Positions 13,801 through 25,600 of a DNA stretch of 64,000 nucleotides are shown here, in pieces. Made by a program: the position numbers and the translations under genes. Origin of the DNA: Allokutzneria sp. A3M-2-11 16 (GTDB taxonomy: Bacteria > Actinomycetota > Actinomycetes > Mycobacteriales > Pseudonocardiaceae); the NCBI RefSeq assembly GCF_024213555.1, contig NZ_JANAVO010000006.1, forward strand, positions 217,894 through 281,893. The letters are read 5' to 3'. Numbering within the stretch: position 1 is the stretch's first letter; each line of letters opens with the position of its first letter. The notes under the pieces are model-generated. The model ran no database searches, was not told the origin of the DNA, and saw nothing but the letters and a program-made list of their open reading frames with translations.

Positions 13801-16800
13801 ACCTGTCGCTCGAAGCGCCGGATGAGGATGGCCGCCGCGCAGTCGCGGTGCACTCGCGGCCGGAGGACTCGGAGGACTGGACCCGCAACGCGGTCGGAGT
13901 CCTCTCCCCGCGGAGCGCGGAACCATCCACAGTGGACAGTAGGCCCGCTGAGGCCGAGCCCGTCGACGTCACGGGTTTCTACGACCGGCTCGCCGAGGCC
14001 GGACTCGGCTACAGCGGGCCGTTCCAGGGCCTGCGCTCGGCCTGGCGGCTCGGTGACGACGTGTACGCCGAGGTCGCGATCGATGTTGACGCCGCGGGCT
14101 TCGGGCTGCATCCCGCCCTGCTGGACGCCGCCCTGCACACCGCGGCACTCGGCACGGCCACCGAAGTGAAGCTGCCGTTCGCCTGGACCGGCGTGGAGCT
14201 GCACGCGGTGGGGGCCACAGCTCTCCGCGTCCGGATGAGCCCGGCCGGTCCGGACGCGATCTCCCTGGAACTGTCCGATATGGACGGTCATCCGGTCGCG
14301 ACGGTCGAATCGCTCGTGCTGCGGGCCGTCGCCGCTCCTGCTCCAGAGCCGTTGTACCGGGTGGAGTGGGTCCCGGTCGCCAAGCCGGACAGCTCCGCCG
14401 AGACCGGCTTGTACGAGGTGACCGCCGATGACCCGCTGACTGCCACCACCGAAGCTCTCGACGCGATCCGCTCCTGGGATGAGTCGCGTCCCCTGACGGT
14501 GCTCACCAGTGGCGCGACGACGGGGGAGAACCTCGCGGCGGCGGCAGTGTGGGGCCTGGTCCGGTCGGCGCAGTCGGAGAACCCGGACCGGTTCGTGCTC
14601 GTCGACAGCGACGGCTCGGTCCCACCCGGCGTCGCCGTGGCCTCGGGTGCCACGCAAGTCCTTGTGCGGGAAGGAGAACTGTTCGCGCCCCGGCTTGCCC
14701 GTCCGTCCGCGGCGCTCATCCCGCCGCGCGCGAGGGCATGGCGGCTGGAGGTGACCACCAAGGGCAGCCTGGACAACGTCGCACTGGTGGAGTGCCCGGA
14801 CGCGCTGCGCCCCCTGGAGCCGGGTCAGGTCCGGTTGGGCCTGCGCGCGGCGGGGCTGAACTTCCGCGACGTGCTGCTCACCCTCGGTATGGTCGACCAG
14901 GACGGGCTCGGCGGCGAGGCGGCGGGCATCGTGCTCGAAGCCGCCCCGGACACCGGTTTCGTCCCAGGGGAGCGGGTCTTCGGCATGTTCCCCGACTCGA
15001 TCGGACCGGTCGCGATCGCCGACCACCGCATGATCGCGCGGATGCCGGAGGGCATGACCTTCGAGCAGGCGGAGACCATCCCGGTGGTGTTCCTGACCGC
15101 CTACTACGGCCTCGTCGACCTCGGTGGGCTGCGGGCGGGGGAGTCGGTGCTGGTGCACGCCGCGGCCGGGGGCGTCGGCATGGCGGCGGTCCAACTCGCC
15201 CGGCACCTGGGCGCCGAGGTCTACGGCACCGCGAGCCCGGCGAAGTGGGCGGCGACCGGCCTGCCCGCAGACCGCGTCGCGAACTCGCGGGATCTCGGTT
15301 TCGCCGAGCGGTTCCCGAAGGTCGACGTCGTGCTGAACTCGCTGGCCCGCGAGTTCGTCGACGCCTCGCTCGGGCTGCTCGGTCCGGGCGGCCGGTTCCT
15401 GGAGATGGGCAAGACCGACCGCAGGGACGCGGCCCAGGTCGCCGAGGCGCATCCCGGTGTGACGTACCGGATCTACGACATCATGGAGGCCGGTCCCGCC
15501 CGCATCGGCGAGATGCTGGGCGAGCTGATGGAGCTGTTCCGGCGCGGTGCGCTCACGCCGCTGCCGGTCACCGCGTGGGACGTGCGGCGGGCGGTCGACG
15601 CGCTGCGCCACCTCGGGCAGGCCAAGCACGTCGGCAAGGTCGTTCTCCGCATCCCGCCCGTCCCGGACCCGGACGGCGCGGTCCTCATCACGGGCGCCTC
15701 CGGAACGCTCGGCGGCCTCATCGCCCGCCACCTCGTCGCCGAGCACGGCGTGCGAAAGCTCGTGCTGCTCAGCCGGAGTGGCGCAGCGGCACCGGAGTTG
15801 GACGCCGACGTCACCGTTGTGGCATGCGACGCAGCCGACCGCGACGCCCTCGCGACTGTCTTCAGCGCGCACGACATCACGTCGGTGGTGCACGCCGCGG
15901 GTGTGCTCGACGACGGCCTCGTTCACGACATGACGCCGGAGAAGGTCGAGAAGGTGTTGCGCCCCAAGGTGGACGCGGCGATCAACCTGCACGAGCTCGC
16001 CGGTGACCTGGCGTCGTTCATCCTGTTCTCCTCGGTCGCCGGGACGCTCGGTGCGGCGGGCCAGTCCAACTACGCCGCGGCGAACGCGGTCCTGGACGCT
16101 CTCGCGCTGCGCCGTCACGCCGAGGGGCTGCCCGCGCAGTCGCTGGCGTGGGGCTTCTGGGCACAGCGCAGCGGTATGACCGCGCACCTCGATGACGCCG
16201 ATGTCCAGCGCATGGAGCGCGCCGGGATGCCCGCTCTGTCCACAGAGGAGGGTCTGGCGCTGTTCGACGCCGCCGTCGCCTCCCCGGAGCCGGTTCTGCT
16301 GCCGCTGCGCCTCGACCGCGCGGCGCTGCGCAAGCTCCCCGAGCTGCCGGAACTACTGCGCTCGGTGGTCCGCGCACCGGCACGGCGCGTGGTCGGCGCG
16401 AGCACGCAGGAGGGCTCCGCGCTGGTGCGGCGGCTCGCCGGACTGCCTTCCGCGGAGCGCGAGGCGCGGCTGTTGGACCTGGTGCGGGCGGAGGTCGCCG
16501 CCGTGCTCGGGCACTCCTCCCCGGAGTCGATCAGCCCCGACCGGGCGTTCGGCGAGATCGGCTTCGACTCGCTCACCGCGGTCGAACTGCGCAACCGGCT
16601 CGCCGCGGCAACCGGACTGCGGCTGCCCACGACGCTCGTCTTCGACCACCCCAACCCGGCGGCGGTCACCCGGCACCTGCTCACCGAACTGCTCGGCACC
16701 ACCGCCGCGGAATCGGTGCGCGGCACCGCCTCCGACGAGCCGCTGGCTATCGTCGGCATCAGCTGCCGCTTCCCCGGCGGCGTCGCGTCACCCGACGACC

Positions 16801-19800
16801 TGTGGCGCCTGGTCGCCGAAGGAACGGACGCGCTGTCGGGTTTTCCGGTGGATCGCGGGTGGGACACGGCCGGCCTGCACGACCCGGACCCCGACCGCCC
16901 CGGGACCTCCTACGTGAGCGAGGGCGGCTTCCTGACCGGAGCGAGCGAGTTCGACGCGGAGTTCTTCGGGATCTCCCCGCGCGAAGCCCTGGCGATGGAC
17001 CCGCAGCAGCGGCTGCTGCTCGAAGCCTCCTGGGAGGCGTTCGAGCACGCCGGGATCGCGCCGGACTCGTTGCGCGGCAGCCACACCGGCGTGTTCGCGG
17101 GCGTCAGCGGCCAGGAGTACGCAGCCCTGGTGCACCAGGCCGCCGCGAGCACGGAGGGCTACCTGCTCACCGGCACCTCGGCGAGCGTGATCTCCGGTCG
17201 CGTCGCCTACGCCTTCGGCCTGGAAGGTCCCGCTGTCACCGTGGACACCGCGTGCTCGTCGTCGTTGGTGGCGCTGCACCTCGCGGGAGGGGCGCTGCGC
17301 AACGGCGAATGCTCGATGGCGCTGGTCGGCGGCGTGGCCCTGATGGCGACGCCGGGCGCGTTCGTCGAGTTCAGCCGTCAGCGGGGCCTCGCCGAGGACG
17401 GCCGCTGCAAGCCGTTCGCCGCCGCGGCGGACGGAACCGGCTGGGGCGAGGGCGTCGGGGTGCTCGTGGTGGAACGGCTCTCCGACGCCCAGCGCAACGG
17501 CCGCCGGATCTTGGCCGTGGTGCGGGGTTCGGCGGTGAACTCCGACGGTGCGTCGAACGGCTTGACGGCCCCGAACGGTCCCTCGCAGCAGCGGGTCATC
17601 CGCGCGGCCCTGGACAGCGCGGGGCTCGCACCGTCCGATGTGGACGTTGTCGAGGCCCACGGCACGGGCACGAGGCTCGGCGATCCGATCGAGGCTCAGG
17701 CGGTGATCGCCGCCTACGGTCAGGACCGGCCGCGGCCGCTATGGCTGGGCTCGTTGAAGTCGAACATCGGCCACGCGCAGGCCGCCGCGGGCGTCGGTGG
17801 CGTGATCAAGATGGTGCAGGCCCTCCGGCACCGCGTGCTGCCGAAGACCCTCCACGTGGACTCACCGACCCCGCACGTGGACTGGTCTGCGGGCGCGGTC
17901 GCACTACTGACGGAGAACGTCGAGTGGTCCTCCGACCGGCCGCGCCGCGCTGGTGTTTCTTCGTTCGGGGTGAGCGGAACCAACGCCCACGTGATCCTGG
18001 AGGAGGCTCCGCAGGACGCTGCGGCTCCGGCTCGCGACGAGCCTTCGGAGCCCGATGCTCAAGGCTTCGTCCCGTGGGTGCTGTCCGCGAAGACGCCGGA
18101 AGCGTTGGAAGCTCAGGTGGATCGGCTTCGCGCAGCCGCGGCGGACCACAACCCGGTCGACGTCGCCTGCTCCTTGCTGTCCGGCAGGGCTTCGCTGCCG
18201 CACCGCGCCGTGGTGCTCGGTGACCGGGTGATCACCGGCACGGGTTCGGGGCGGCCGGTGTTCGTCTTCCCCGGTCAGGGTTCGCAGTGGACCGGCATGG
18301 CTCGCGATCTCCTCGGGAACGAGGTCTTCGCGTCGTCGATGTCCGCGTGCGCCTCTGCGTTGGCGCCCCACGCGGACTGGGACCTCTTCGAGGAACTGGA
18401 CGGGCCACTGGACAGGGTCGACGTGGTTCAGCCGGTGCTGTGGGCGGTGATGGTGTCGCTCGCCGCCGTGTGGCGCTCGTACGGGGTTGAACCCGCCGCG
18501 GTGGTCGGCCACTCCCAGGGCGAGATCGCCGCGGCATGTGTCGCGGGGGCCCTGTCGCTGGAGGACGCGGCGAAGGTCGTTGCCTTGCGCAGCAAGGAGC
18601 TGACGGCGCTGTCCGGACTCGGCGGAATGGTCTCGGTGTCCACAGGGGACGTCAGTGACTTGCTGACCGAGGGCATCGGGGTCGCCGCCGTGAACGGGCC
18701 GGGGTCCGTGGTGATCTCCGGAGACGCGGCCGCGTTGGACGTGTTGATGGAGACCTGCGAGGAACGGGGAATCCGCGCGCGACGCATCCCGGTGGACTAC
18801 GCCTCGCACTCCCGGCACGTCGAGCGGATTCACGATCGGCTGGCCGAAGTGCTGTCCGGGATCACGCCAAAGCAGCCCGAGATCCCGTTCTTCTCTACTG
18901 TGACCGGTGACTGGATCGACGAGCCGGTCGACGCGGGCTACTGGTACCGGAACCTCCGTAAGACCGTCCTCTTCGGACAGTCCATCCAGGAGCTGCTTAA
19001 GGACCACGGGCTGTTCATCGAGATCAGCCCGCATCCGGTGCTGCTCATGGGCATGTCGGAGGCCGACGCGGTCGCGATCGGCTCGCTGCGCCGCGACGAC
19101 GGCGGGACCGAACGGTTCCTGACCTCGCTCGCCGAGGCGTACGTGCACGGGGCCGACGTCGACTGGTTCCAGCTGTGCGAGGGCGGGCGTTTCGTCGAGC
19201 TGCCGACGTACGCGTTCCAGCGAACGCGGTACTGGCTCGACACGCCGACCAGCACCGGTGACCTCAGCTCGGTCGGCCTGAACGCGCCGGATCACCCGTT
19301 GCTGGGCGCCGCGGTGCCGCTCGCCGAGGGGGACGGCTACCTGCTGACCGGGCGACTGTCCCGCCGCGCCCACCCGTGGCTGGCCGACCATCAGGTCCTG
19401 GGAACCGTGCTGCTACCCGGAACGGCGTTCCTGGAACTGGCGATCCGCGCGGGTGACGAAGTGGGCTGCGGGCGGGTCGAAGAGCTGACCCTCCACGCGC
19501 CGCTGGTGCTGCCCGAGCGCGACGGTGTCCAACTCCAGGTCACGGTCGGCGGAGCCGAACTCGACGGCTCGCGCGCCGTCGCCGTCCACTCGCGGCTGGA
19601 CGACGGGCAGTGGACCTGCAACGCGACGGGTTTGCTCGGCACCGCGACCACAACGCCGGAGGGGATTGCCGTGTGGCCCCCGGCCGGCGCGGTCCCGGTG
19701 GAGCTGGACGGGTTCTACCCGGCGCTGGCCGAGGCCGGATTCGGTTATGGCCCGAGGTTCCAGGGCCTGACCGCCGCGTGGCGGGTCGGCGAGGAGATCG

Positions 19801-22640
19801 CCGCCGAAGTGCGGGTGCCGGCAGATGAGCCGTTCGGCCTGCACCCAGCGCTCCTCGACTCAGCACTGCACGCGATCGGTCTGTCCACAACGGACAGTTC
19901 AGTGCGCCTGCCCTTCGCCTGGGGCGGGGTCGCACTGCACGCCGCCGGAGCGTCGGTGTTGCGGGTGCGACTGCGCCGCGTCAACGACGACGAGCTGTCT
20001 CTGATCGCGACCGACGAGACCGGGCAACCGGTGCTCACCGTGGAGTCGCTGGCACTGCGATCGGTGACGGCGGCCCAGATTCGCGCGGCAGGGCGCTCCG
20101 ACTCCCTGTTCCAGCTGGACTGGAAGCCGGTCCCGGTGCCCGCTCCGTCCACAGAGGACTACGACGTCGTCGAGGTGTCGACTGTCTTCGAGGCGTTGGA
20201 AGCGGTGCAGCGCGCGGACAACCGCGTGGTGATCCACACCAACGGTGACATCGCCGGGGTTCCCGATCCCGCCGTGGCCGCGGTGTGGGGGCTCGTGCGC
20301 TCCGCCCAGTCGGAGAATCCGGACCGGTTCGTCCTCTTCGACGGCCCGGCGGAACTGCTTGCGGCCGCCGTTGCGCTCGGGGAGCCCCAGGTGGCCGTGC
20401 ACGACGGCGGCCTCGTGGTCCCGCGCCTCGCTCGCGCAGGCAACGACGGCCTTGTGGAGCCGGAGGAGCCGTGGCGGCTGGAGGTCACCGAGACGGGCAC
20501 GCTCGACGCGCTGGCGCTGGAGCCGCACCCGGTGCGGGCGCTGGGCGAGGGCGAGGTGCGGATCGCCGTCCGTGCCACCGGCGTGAACTTCCGCGACGTC
20601 GTCCTGAGCCTGGGAATGGTGCCCGACCAGGAGATCCTGGGCAGTGAGGGTGCGGGCGTCGTGGTCGAGACCGGCCCGGGGGTGACCGGACTGCGTCCCG
20701 GTGATCGGGTGATGGGCCTGTTCACCGGTGCCTTCGCCGCGCTGGCCGTCGCCGACCAGCGCACCCTCGCGAAGATCCCCGCGGGCTGGAGCTTCACCCA
20801 GGCCGCGTCCGTTCCCGTCGCGTTCCTGACCGCCTACTACGGCCTTGTCGACCTGGGCGGGCTCCGACGCGGGCAGTCGGTGCTCATCCACTCGGCCGCG
20901 GGCGGCGTGGGGATGGCGGCCGTGCAGATCGCCAAGCACCTCGGTGCGGAGGTCTTCGGTACCTCCAGCCCGGCCAAGTGGCATGCCACGGGTCTCGACG
21001 CCGATCACGTCGCCAGTTCGCGTGATCTTGGCTTCGCTGAGCGGTTCCCGAAGGTCGACGTGGTGTTGAACTCCCTGGCCGGTGAGTTCGTCGACGCGTC
21101 GCTGGGGCTGCTCAAGCCGGGCGGCCGGTTCGTCGAGATGGGCAAGACCGACCTGCGCGACGGCATCGAGGGCTATCGGGCTTTCGACCTCGTGGAAGCC
21201 GGGCCGAACCGGCTCGGCGAACTGCTCGCCGAGGTGCTGCGGCTGTCCGAGCGCGGTGTGCTCACCCCGCTGCCCGTGCGGGCGTGGGACGTGCGCCGGG
21301 CCCCGGAGGCGTTCCGCTTCCTCAGTCAGGCCAAGCACATCGGCAAGGTCGTGCTGACCGCCCCGGCCAGGATCGGCCCCGAGGGCACCGTGCTGATCAC
21401 GGGCGGCACCGGCACCCTCGGCGGTCTGCTCGCGCGGCACCTCGTGCGGGAGCACGGTGTGCGGAACCTGCTCCTGCTCAGCCGTCGCGGCAGTGCGCCG
21501 GAGCTGGAGGCCGACCTGCGCGAACTCGGCGCCGACGTCACGATCGCCGCCTGCGACGCCGCCGACCGCGACGCGCTCGCGACCGTCCTCAGTGGACACA
21601 GTGTCACGACGGTGATCCACGCGGCCGGAGTGCTCGACGACGGTGTCGTCCAGTCCCTCACCCCGGAGCGCCTGGAAGCCGTCATGCGTCCCAAGGTGGA
21701 CGCGGCGGTCAACCTGCGCGAGCTGACCGGTGACCTGGACGCGTTCGTGCTGTTCTCCTCCGCCGCGGCCACCTTCGGCGGTCCCGGTCAGGCGAACTAC
21801 GCCGCCGCCAACGCCTACCTGGACGCGTTCGCACAGCGGTCGCGTGCCGAGGGCGGGCCCGCGCAGTCGCTCGCGTGGGGCCTGTGGGCCGAGCGCAGCG
21901 AGATGACCGGGCACCTGGGTGAGGCCGACCGCAAGCGCATGAGCAGCGTCGGCGTGGCACGGATGTCCACAGAGGAGGGTCTGGCGCTGTTCGACGCCGC
22001 TGTCCGCTCTGACCGCCCGGTGCTGCTGCCGATGCGCCTGGAGCCCGCGTTGCTGCGGGCCGACGCGGCGATGCTGCCACCGCTGCTGCACGGGCTGGTC
22101 AGGGCGGGTCGCCGCGCCGCGGCCACCCGCGGCGACGGTGGGTCCTCGTTGCTGGCGACGCTGTCCGGCCTCTCGGCGGGGGAGCAGGAGAGCATCCTGA
22201 TGGACCTCGTCCGCGAGGGCGTCGCCGCTGTGCTCGGGCACTCCTCGCCCGAGTCGGTGCGGGCGGGCACGGCGTTCAAGGAGATCGGGTTCGACTCGCT
22301 GACCGCCGTGGAGCTGCGCAACCGGCTCACCGCGGCCACCGGGGTGCGGCTGCCGGTGACGCTGGTCTTCGACCACCCCACTCCGGCGGCGGTGGCCGCG
22401 CACCTGCTGGCCGAGCTGGCGCCGGAGACCGCCGACGCCGCGCCGGAGCCCGGCACGTCCGAGGACGAGGTCCGGGCCGCGTTGGCGGCGATCCCGCTGA
22501 GCAGGCTCCGCGACGCCGGGGTGCTGGACACCCTGCTGGAGATCGCGGGGCTGACCGGGCCGGGCGAGGACGACGCCTCCCTCGACGAGCTGGACGCGGA
22601 CAGCCTGGTCGCGCTCGCCTTCCAGCAAGCCACCTCCTGA
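10875..22640 (+). CDS. Modular type I polyketide synthase, two fully reducing methylmalonyl modules
   Basis: A protein of 3921 residues with two KS-AT-DH-ER-KR-ACP modules. The GTG start at 10875 lies 7 bases after the previous stop and is supported by an N-terminal coiled docking helix (residues 1-32) before the first KS. Both ATs carry [10 protein letters not shown] and YASH, the methylmalonyl-CoA signature, unlike the malonyl ATs of the flanking synthases. Both DHs keep HxxxGxxxxP and the catalytic Asp, both ERs keep the [12 protein letters not shown] or [16 protein letters not shown] NADPH motif, and both KRs have LDD with the Tyr. The protein therefore should insert two saturated CH2-CH(CH3) units. 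The last 70 residues match a class-1-type C-terminal docking domain ([20 protein letters not shown], then a short acidic helix). It sits between a diene-forming and an alkene-forming synthase. Confidence 0.97.
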   Translation: MSNEQKLRDYLKRVTTDLHEVRQRLRAAESREQEPIAVVAMGCRFPGGVRSPEDLWRLVTEERDGVGGFPDNRGWDLASLFHPDPANPGTSYATEGGFLREADLFDPGLFGISPREATAMDPQQRLLLETSWEVFERAGIDVTSLRGSRTGVFTGVMYHDYAARLRTIPEGMEGYLGNGSAGSIASGRIAYTFGLEGPALTIDTACSSSLVALHLACQSLRRGESSLALAGGVTVMSTPGAFVEFSRLRGLAPDGRCKSFSAAADGTGWSEGVGLVLLERLSDAVANGHPVLAVVRGSAVNQDGASNGLTAPNGPSQERVILQALTAAGLSTDQVDAVDAHGTGTPLGDPIEAQALLATYGKDRSQPLLLGSLKSNIGHTQAAAGVGAVIKMVQAMRHGVLPRILHLDEPTSHVDWSAGAVSLLTSTVPWPESRDRRRAGVSAFGISGTNAHVILEEAPEPVEQPRAEGSGPWVLTAKTAEALNARAAQIAELEAHPLDIAHSLATTRAALDHRAVLLDPAALPALLAGEPDPNVVRGVSTGGKTVFVFPGQGSQWTGMARDLLDNEVFASSMSLCAKALAPHVDWDLFEELDGPLERVDVVQPVLWAVMVSLAELWRSHGVEPEAVIGHSQGEIAAACVAGALSVEDAAKVVALRSRELLALSGRGGMVSVATADVDDLLTDGVEVAAVNGAASVVLSGDTDALDKVMERCADKEIRARRIPVDYASHSRHVEDIEDRLREVLAGVEPRRPDIPFLSTVTGEWLTETLDADYWYRNLRQPVLFAPAVRTALDLGYSVIIEVSPHPVLAVGVQESIDRPAAVVGTLRRDEDGQRRFRTALAEAYVHGAHVDWAKLCGGGRRIDLPTYPFQHERFWLDAPATTGEANSFGLAAADHPLLGAVVRMAERDSVLLTGRLSLHTHPWLAEHRVGGVALLPGAAFVDLAVRAGDEAGCGRIDELTLEAPLIVPEQGGVHVHLSLEAPDEDGRRAVAVHSRPEDSEDWTRNAVGVLSPRSAEPSTVDSRPAEAEPVDVTGFYDRLAEAGLGYSGPFQGLRSAWRLGDDVYAEVAIDVDAAGFGLHPALLDAALHTAALGTATEVKLPFAWTGVELHAVGATALRVRMSPAGPDAISLELSDMDGHPVATVESLVLRAVAAPAPEPLYRVEWVPVAKPDSSAETGLYEVTADDPLTATTEALDAIRSWDESRPLTVLTSGATTGENLAAAAVWGLVRSAQSENPDRFVLVDSDGSVPPGVAVASGATQVLVREGELFAPRLARPSAALIPPRARAWRLEVTTKGSLDNVALVECPDALRPLEPGQVRLGLRAAGLNFRDVLLTLGMVDQDGLGGEAAGIVLEAAPDTGFVPGERVFGMFPDSIGPVAIADHRMIARMPEGMTFEQAETIPVVFLTAYYGLVDLGGLRAGESVLVHAAAGGVGMAAVQLARHLGAEVYGTASPAKWAATGLPADRVANSRDLGFAERFPKVDVVLNSLAREFVDASLGLLGPGGRFLEMGKTDRRDAAQVAEAHPGVTYRIYDIMEAGPARIGEMLGELMELFRRGALTPLPVTAWDVRRAVDALRHLGQAKHVGKVVLRIPPVPDPDGAVLITGASGTLGGLIARHLVAEHGVRKLVLLSRSGAAAPELDADVTVVACDAADRDALATVFSAHDITSVVHAAGVLDDGLVHDMTPEKVEKVLRPKVDAAINLHELAGDLASFILFSSVAGTLGAAGQSNYAAANAVLDALALRRHAEGLPAQSLAWGFWAQRSGMTAHLDDADVQRMERAGMPALSTEEGLALFDAAVASPEPVLLPLRLDRAALRKLPELPELLRSVVRAPARRVVGASTQEGSALVRRLAGLPSAEREARLLDLVRAEVAAVLGHSSPESISPDRAFGEIGFDSLTAVELRNRLAAATGLRLPTTLVFDHPNPAAVTRHLLTELLGTTAAESVRGTASDEPLAIVGISCRFPGGVASPDDLWRLVAEGTDALSGFPVDRGWDTAGLHDPDPDRPGTSYVSEGGFLTGASEFDAEFFGISPREALAMDPQQRLLLEASWEAFEHAGIAPDSLRGSHTGVFAGVSGQEYAALVHQAAASTEGYLLTGTSASVISGRVAYAFGLEGPAVTVDTACSSSLVALHLAGGALRNGECSMALVGGVALMATPGAFVEFSRQRGLAEDGRCKPFAAAADGTGWGEGVGVLVVERLSDAQRNGRRILAVVRGSAVNSDGASNGLTAPNGPSQQRVIRAALDSAGLAPSDVDVVEAHGTGTRLGDPIEAQAVIAAYGQDRPRPLWLGSLKSNIGHAQAAAGVGGVIKMVQALRHRVLPKTLHVDSPTPHVDWSAGAVALLTENVEWSSDRPRRAGVSSFGVSGTNAHVILEEAPQDAAAPARDEPSEPDAQGFVPWVLSAKTPEALEAQVDRLRAAAADHNPVDVACSLLSGRASLPHRAVVLGDRVITGTGSGRPVFVFPGQGSQWTGMARDLLGNEVFASSMSACASALAPHADWDLFEELDGPLDRVDVVQPVLWAVMVSLAAVWRSYGVEPAAVVGHSQGEIAAACVAGALSLEDAAKVVALRSKELTALSGLGGMVSVSTGDVSDLLTEGIGVAAVNGPGSVVISGDAAALDVLMETCEERGIRARRIPVDYASHSRHVERIHDRLAEVLSGITPKQPEIPFFSTVTGDWIDEPVDAGYWYRNLRKTVLFGQSIQELLKDHGLFIEISPHPVLLMGMSEADAVAIGSLRRDDGGTERFLTSLAEAYVHGADVDWFQLCEGGRFVELPTYAFQRTRYWLDTPTSTGDLSSVGLNAPDHPLLGAAVPLAEGDGYLLTGRLSRRAHPWLADHQVLGTVLLPGTAFLELAIRAGDEVGCGRVEELTLHAPLVLPERDGVQLQVTVGGAELDGSRAVAVHSRLDDGQWTCNATGLLGTATTTPEGIAVWPPAGAVPVELDGFYPALAEAGFGYGPRFQGLTAAWRVGEEIAAEVRVPADEPFGLHPALLDSALHAIGLSTTDSSVRLPFAWGGVALHAAGASVLRVRLRRVNDDELSLIATDETGQPVLTVESLALRSVTAAQIRAAGRSDSLFQLDWKPVPVPAPSTEDYDVVEVSTVFEALEAVQRADNRVVIHTNGDIAGVPDPAVAAVWGLVRSAQSENPDRFVLFDGPAELLAAAVALGEPQVAVHDGGLVVPRLARAGNDGLVEPEEPWRLEVTETGTLDALALEPHPVRALGEGEVRIAVRATGVNFRDVVLSLGMVPDQEILGSEGAGVVVETGPGVTGLRPGDRVMGLFTGAFAALAVADQRTLAKIPAGWSFTQAASVPVAFLTAYYGLVDLGGLRRGQSVLIHSAAGGVGMAAVQIAKHLGAEVFGTSSPAKWHATGLDADHVASSRDLGFAERFPKVDVVLNSLAGEFVDASLGLLKPGGRFVEMGKTDLRDGIEGYRAFDLVEAGPNRLGELLAEVLRLSERGVLTPLPVRAWDVRRAPEAFRFLSQAKHIGKVVLTAPARIGPEGTVLITGGTGTLGGLLARHLVREHGVRNLLLLSRRGSAPELEADLRELGADVTIAACDAADRDALATVLSGHSVTTVIHAAGVLDDGVVQSLTPERLEAVMRPKVDAAVNLRELTGDLDAFVLFSSAAATFGGPGQANYAAANAYLDAFAQRSRAEGGPAQSLAWGLWAERSEMTGHLGEADRKRMSSVGVARMSTEEGLALFDAAVRSDRPVLLPMRLEPALLRADAAMLPPLLHGLVRAGRRAAATRGDGGSSLLATLSGLSAGEQESILMDLVREGVAAVLGHSSPESVRAGTAFKEIGFDSLTAVELRNRLTAATGVRLPVTLVFDHPTPAAVAAHLLAELAPETADAAPEPGTSEDEVRAALAAIPLSRLRDAGVLDTLLEIAGLTGPGEDDASLDELDADSLVALAFQQATS
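10974..16690 (+). other. PKS module 4: KS-AT(methylmalonyl)-DH-ER-KR-ACP
   Basis: KS about 10974-12245 with the Cys codon at 11490. AT about 12510-13490 with GHSQGE near 12760 and YASH near 13050 (methylmalonyl-CoA). DH about 13550-14320 with [12 protein letters not shown] about 14740-15650 with LNFRDV and the GGVGMAA NADPH site. KR about 15670-16310 with TGASGTLG and LDD. ACP about 16470-16690 with IGFDSL. Predicted full reduction, leaving a methyl-branched saturated unit. Confidence 0.9.
16733..22420 (+). other. PKS module 5: KS-AT(methylmalonyl)-DH-ER-KR-ACP
   Basis: KS about 16733-18005 with the Cys codon at 17253. AT about 18255-19230 with GHSQGE and YASH (methylmalonyl-CoA). DH about 19290-20070 with [10 protein letters not shown] and LLDSALH. 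ER about 20470-21360 with VNFRDV and [11 protein letters not shown] about 21385-22030 with TGGTGTLG and LDD. ACP about 22195-22420 with IGFDSL. Same chemistry as module 4, giving a second methyl-branched saturated unit. Confidence 0.9.
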
Positions 22641-22652
22641 GTTCGGAGCACA

Positions 22653-25600
22653 GTGATGACGGGCAACAACGACAAGATCGTCGAGGCGCTGCGGCTCTCG
22701 CTGAAGGAGACCGAGCGGCTGCGCAAGGCCAACTCGGCGCTGGTCGAGCAGAACCGGCAGCCGCTGGCGATCGTGGCCACGGCGTGCCGCTTCCCCGGCG
22801 GAGTCCGCTCCGCGGAGGACCTGTGGCGGCTGGTCGACACCGGGACCGACGCGGTGGGCCCCCTGCCCACCGATCGCGGCTGGGACCTGGAGGCGCTGTT
22901 CGACCCGGACCCGGACCGGCGCGGCACGAGCTACGTCCGCGAGGGCGGGTTCGTCAGCGACGTCGCGGACTTCGACGCGGACTTCTTCGGGATCTCCCCG
23001 CGCGAGGCCCTGGCCATGGACCCGCAGCAGCGGCTGCTGCTGGAGACCTCCTGGGAAGCGGTCGAGCGGGCCGGGATCGACCCGCACTCGCTGCACGGCA
23101 GCGCCACCGGGGTGTTCGTCGGCGCCGCGCAGCTCGGCTACGGCACTGGTGCGTCCATTGTGGACGAAGCGGTGGAGGGTCACCTGCTCACCGGTGGCGC
23201 GTCGAGCGTGGTCTCCGGCCGCGTGGCCTACGCGCTCGGGCTGCGCGGGCCCGCCGTCACCGTGGACACGGCGTGCTCGTCGTCGCTGGTGGCGTTGCAC
23301 CTGGCCGCTCAGGCGCTGCGGCAGGGCGAGTGCTCGATGGCCCTGGTCGCCGGGGTTTCCGTGATGGCCGTCCCGACGATGTTCATCGAGTTCAGCAGGC
23401 AGCGCGGCCTCGCCGCGGACGGTCGCTGCAAGGCGTTCGCCGCCGGTGCCGACGGAACCGCGTGGGGCGAGGGCGTCGGCGTGCTGCTCGTGGAGACCCT
23501 GGCCGACGCCCTGGCCAAGGGGCACCGCGTGCTGGCGGTCGTGCGCGGCACCGCGATCAACTCCGATGGCGCGTCGAACGGGCTGACCTCGCCCAGCGGT
23601 TCCGCACAGCAGGACGTGATCCGCCAAGCCCTCGCCGACGCGCGCCTGTCGGCGGACATGGTGGACGCGGTCGAGGCGCACGGCACCGGCACCACCCTGG
23701 GCGATCCCATTGAGGCGCAGGCGATTCTGGCGACCTACGGCCAGGACCGCGCGCATCCGCTCTACCTGGGCACGGTGAAGTCCAACATCGGTCACACGCA
23801 GACCGCGGCCGGGGTCGCCGGTGTGATCAAGATGGTGGAGGCGTTGCGCCACGGCGAGTTGCCGCGGACGCTGCACGTCGACACCCCCACGCCGCACGTC
23901 GACTGGTCGGCGGGCGATGTGCGGCTGCTGACCTCGCCCGTCCCGTGGCCGGAGACGGGCCGCGCGCGCCGCGCCGGAGTGTCGTCGTTCGGAATCAGCG
24001 GCACCAACGCGCACGTGATCCTGGAACAGGCTCCGGCGTGCCAGGTACCGCTGCCCGCTGAGCCCGGCCCCGTCCTGCCGTGGCCGGTCAGCGCGAAGTC
24101 CGAGGCCGCGCTGCGGGCACAGGCCGCACGACTGGCCGCGGTCGAGGCGAGCCCGGTGGACATCGGCTTCTCGCTGGCCTATCGGGCACACCTGAGCCAT
24201 CGTGCGGTGATCTTGGGTGACCACGCGGAAGGGCTTGCCGCGCTCGCGGAGGGCGGTCGTTCGCCCCTGGTCGTCGAAGGCGTTGCCGCAGAAGGGAAAA
24301 CCGCCCTCCTGTTCACCGGTCAGGGTGCGCAGCGGGTCGGCATGGGTCGCTCGCTGTACGACACGTACCCGGTGTTCGCTTCGGCCTTTGACGCGGTGTG
24401 CGCCAGGTTCGAGTTGCCGGTGCGTGAAGTCGTGTTCGGTGACTCCCGTCTGGATCAGACGGAGTTCACGCAGACCGGCCTGTTCGCGTTCGAGGTCGCT
24501 CTGTACCGGCTTGTCGAGAGCTGGGGTGTGCGGCCGGACTACCTCCTCGGCCACTCCATCGGCGAACTGGCGGCGGCGCACGTTGCCGGGGTGTTCTCGC
24601 TGGAGGACGCGTGCCGCCTGGTCGAGGCGCGAGGCCGCTTGATGCAGGCCCTGCCGACCGGCGGCGCGATGGTGTCCGTGGAGGCGCCGGAAGACGAGGT
24701 CAGGGAACACCTTGGCGGTGCGAGCATCGCAGCGGTGAACGGCCCGCGGTCGACGGTGATCTCCGGCGACGAGGACGAGGTGCTGGAAGTCGCGAGGCGG
24801 TGGAAGCACAAGCGGCTGCGGACCAGTCATGCGTTCCACTCGGCGCACATGGACGCGATGCTGGACGAGTTCCGCACGGTCGCGGAGAGCATCACCTACG
24901 CCAACCCGCGCATCGCGCTTGTGTCCACTGTGTACGGACGGCTCGCCAGGACCTCCGAGGTGACCAGCCCCGGGTACTGGGTGCGCAACGTCCGCGACAC
25001 GGTGCGTTTCCTCGATGGAATGCGCTGGCTGGACAGCCAAGGCGTGTCAACGTACGTGGAGGTCGGACCACACGGCGTGCTCACCGCGCTCGGCCAGGAG
25101 TGCTTGCCTGATGCCAAGCTGATCGCGTTGCAGCACAAGGACAAAGACGTCTTCCTCCCGGCGGTGGCAGCCGCCTACGCGCACGGCGTCCACGTCGACT
25201 GGGCGCGGCTCTACCCCGGCGCGAAGCACGTCGACCTGCCCACCTACGCCTTCCAGCGCACCCGGTTCTGGCTCGCCGGGGGAGCCCGCGCGAGCGACGC
25301 GACCGGCTTGGGACTGGTGTCGGCGAACCATCCGCTGCTGGGCGCCGCGGTGTCCCTGGCCGACCAGAACGCGACCGTCCTCACCGGACAGATCTCCCTC
25401 ACCGACCACCCGTGGCTCGCCGACCACACGGTCGCGGGAGTGCCCCTGCTGCCCGGCAGCGCGTTCGCCGAGCTGGCCCTGCGCGCCGCCGAGCAGGCCG
25501 GGTGCGACCAGCTCGACGAGCTGACCCTGCAAGCCCCGCTGGCGCTGCACTCCGCGGCGCAGGTGCAGGTGCTGGTCGGTCGCCGAGGCTCGGACGGCAG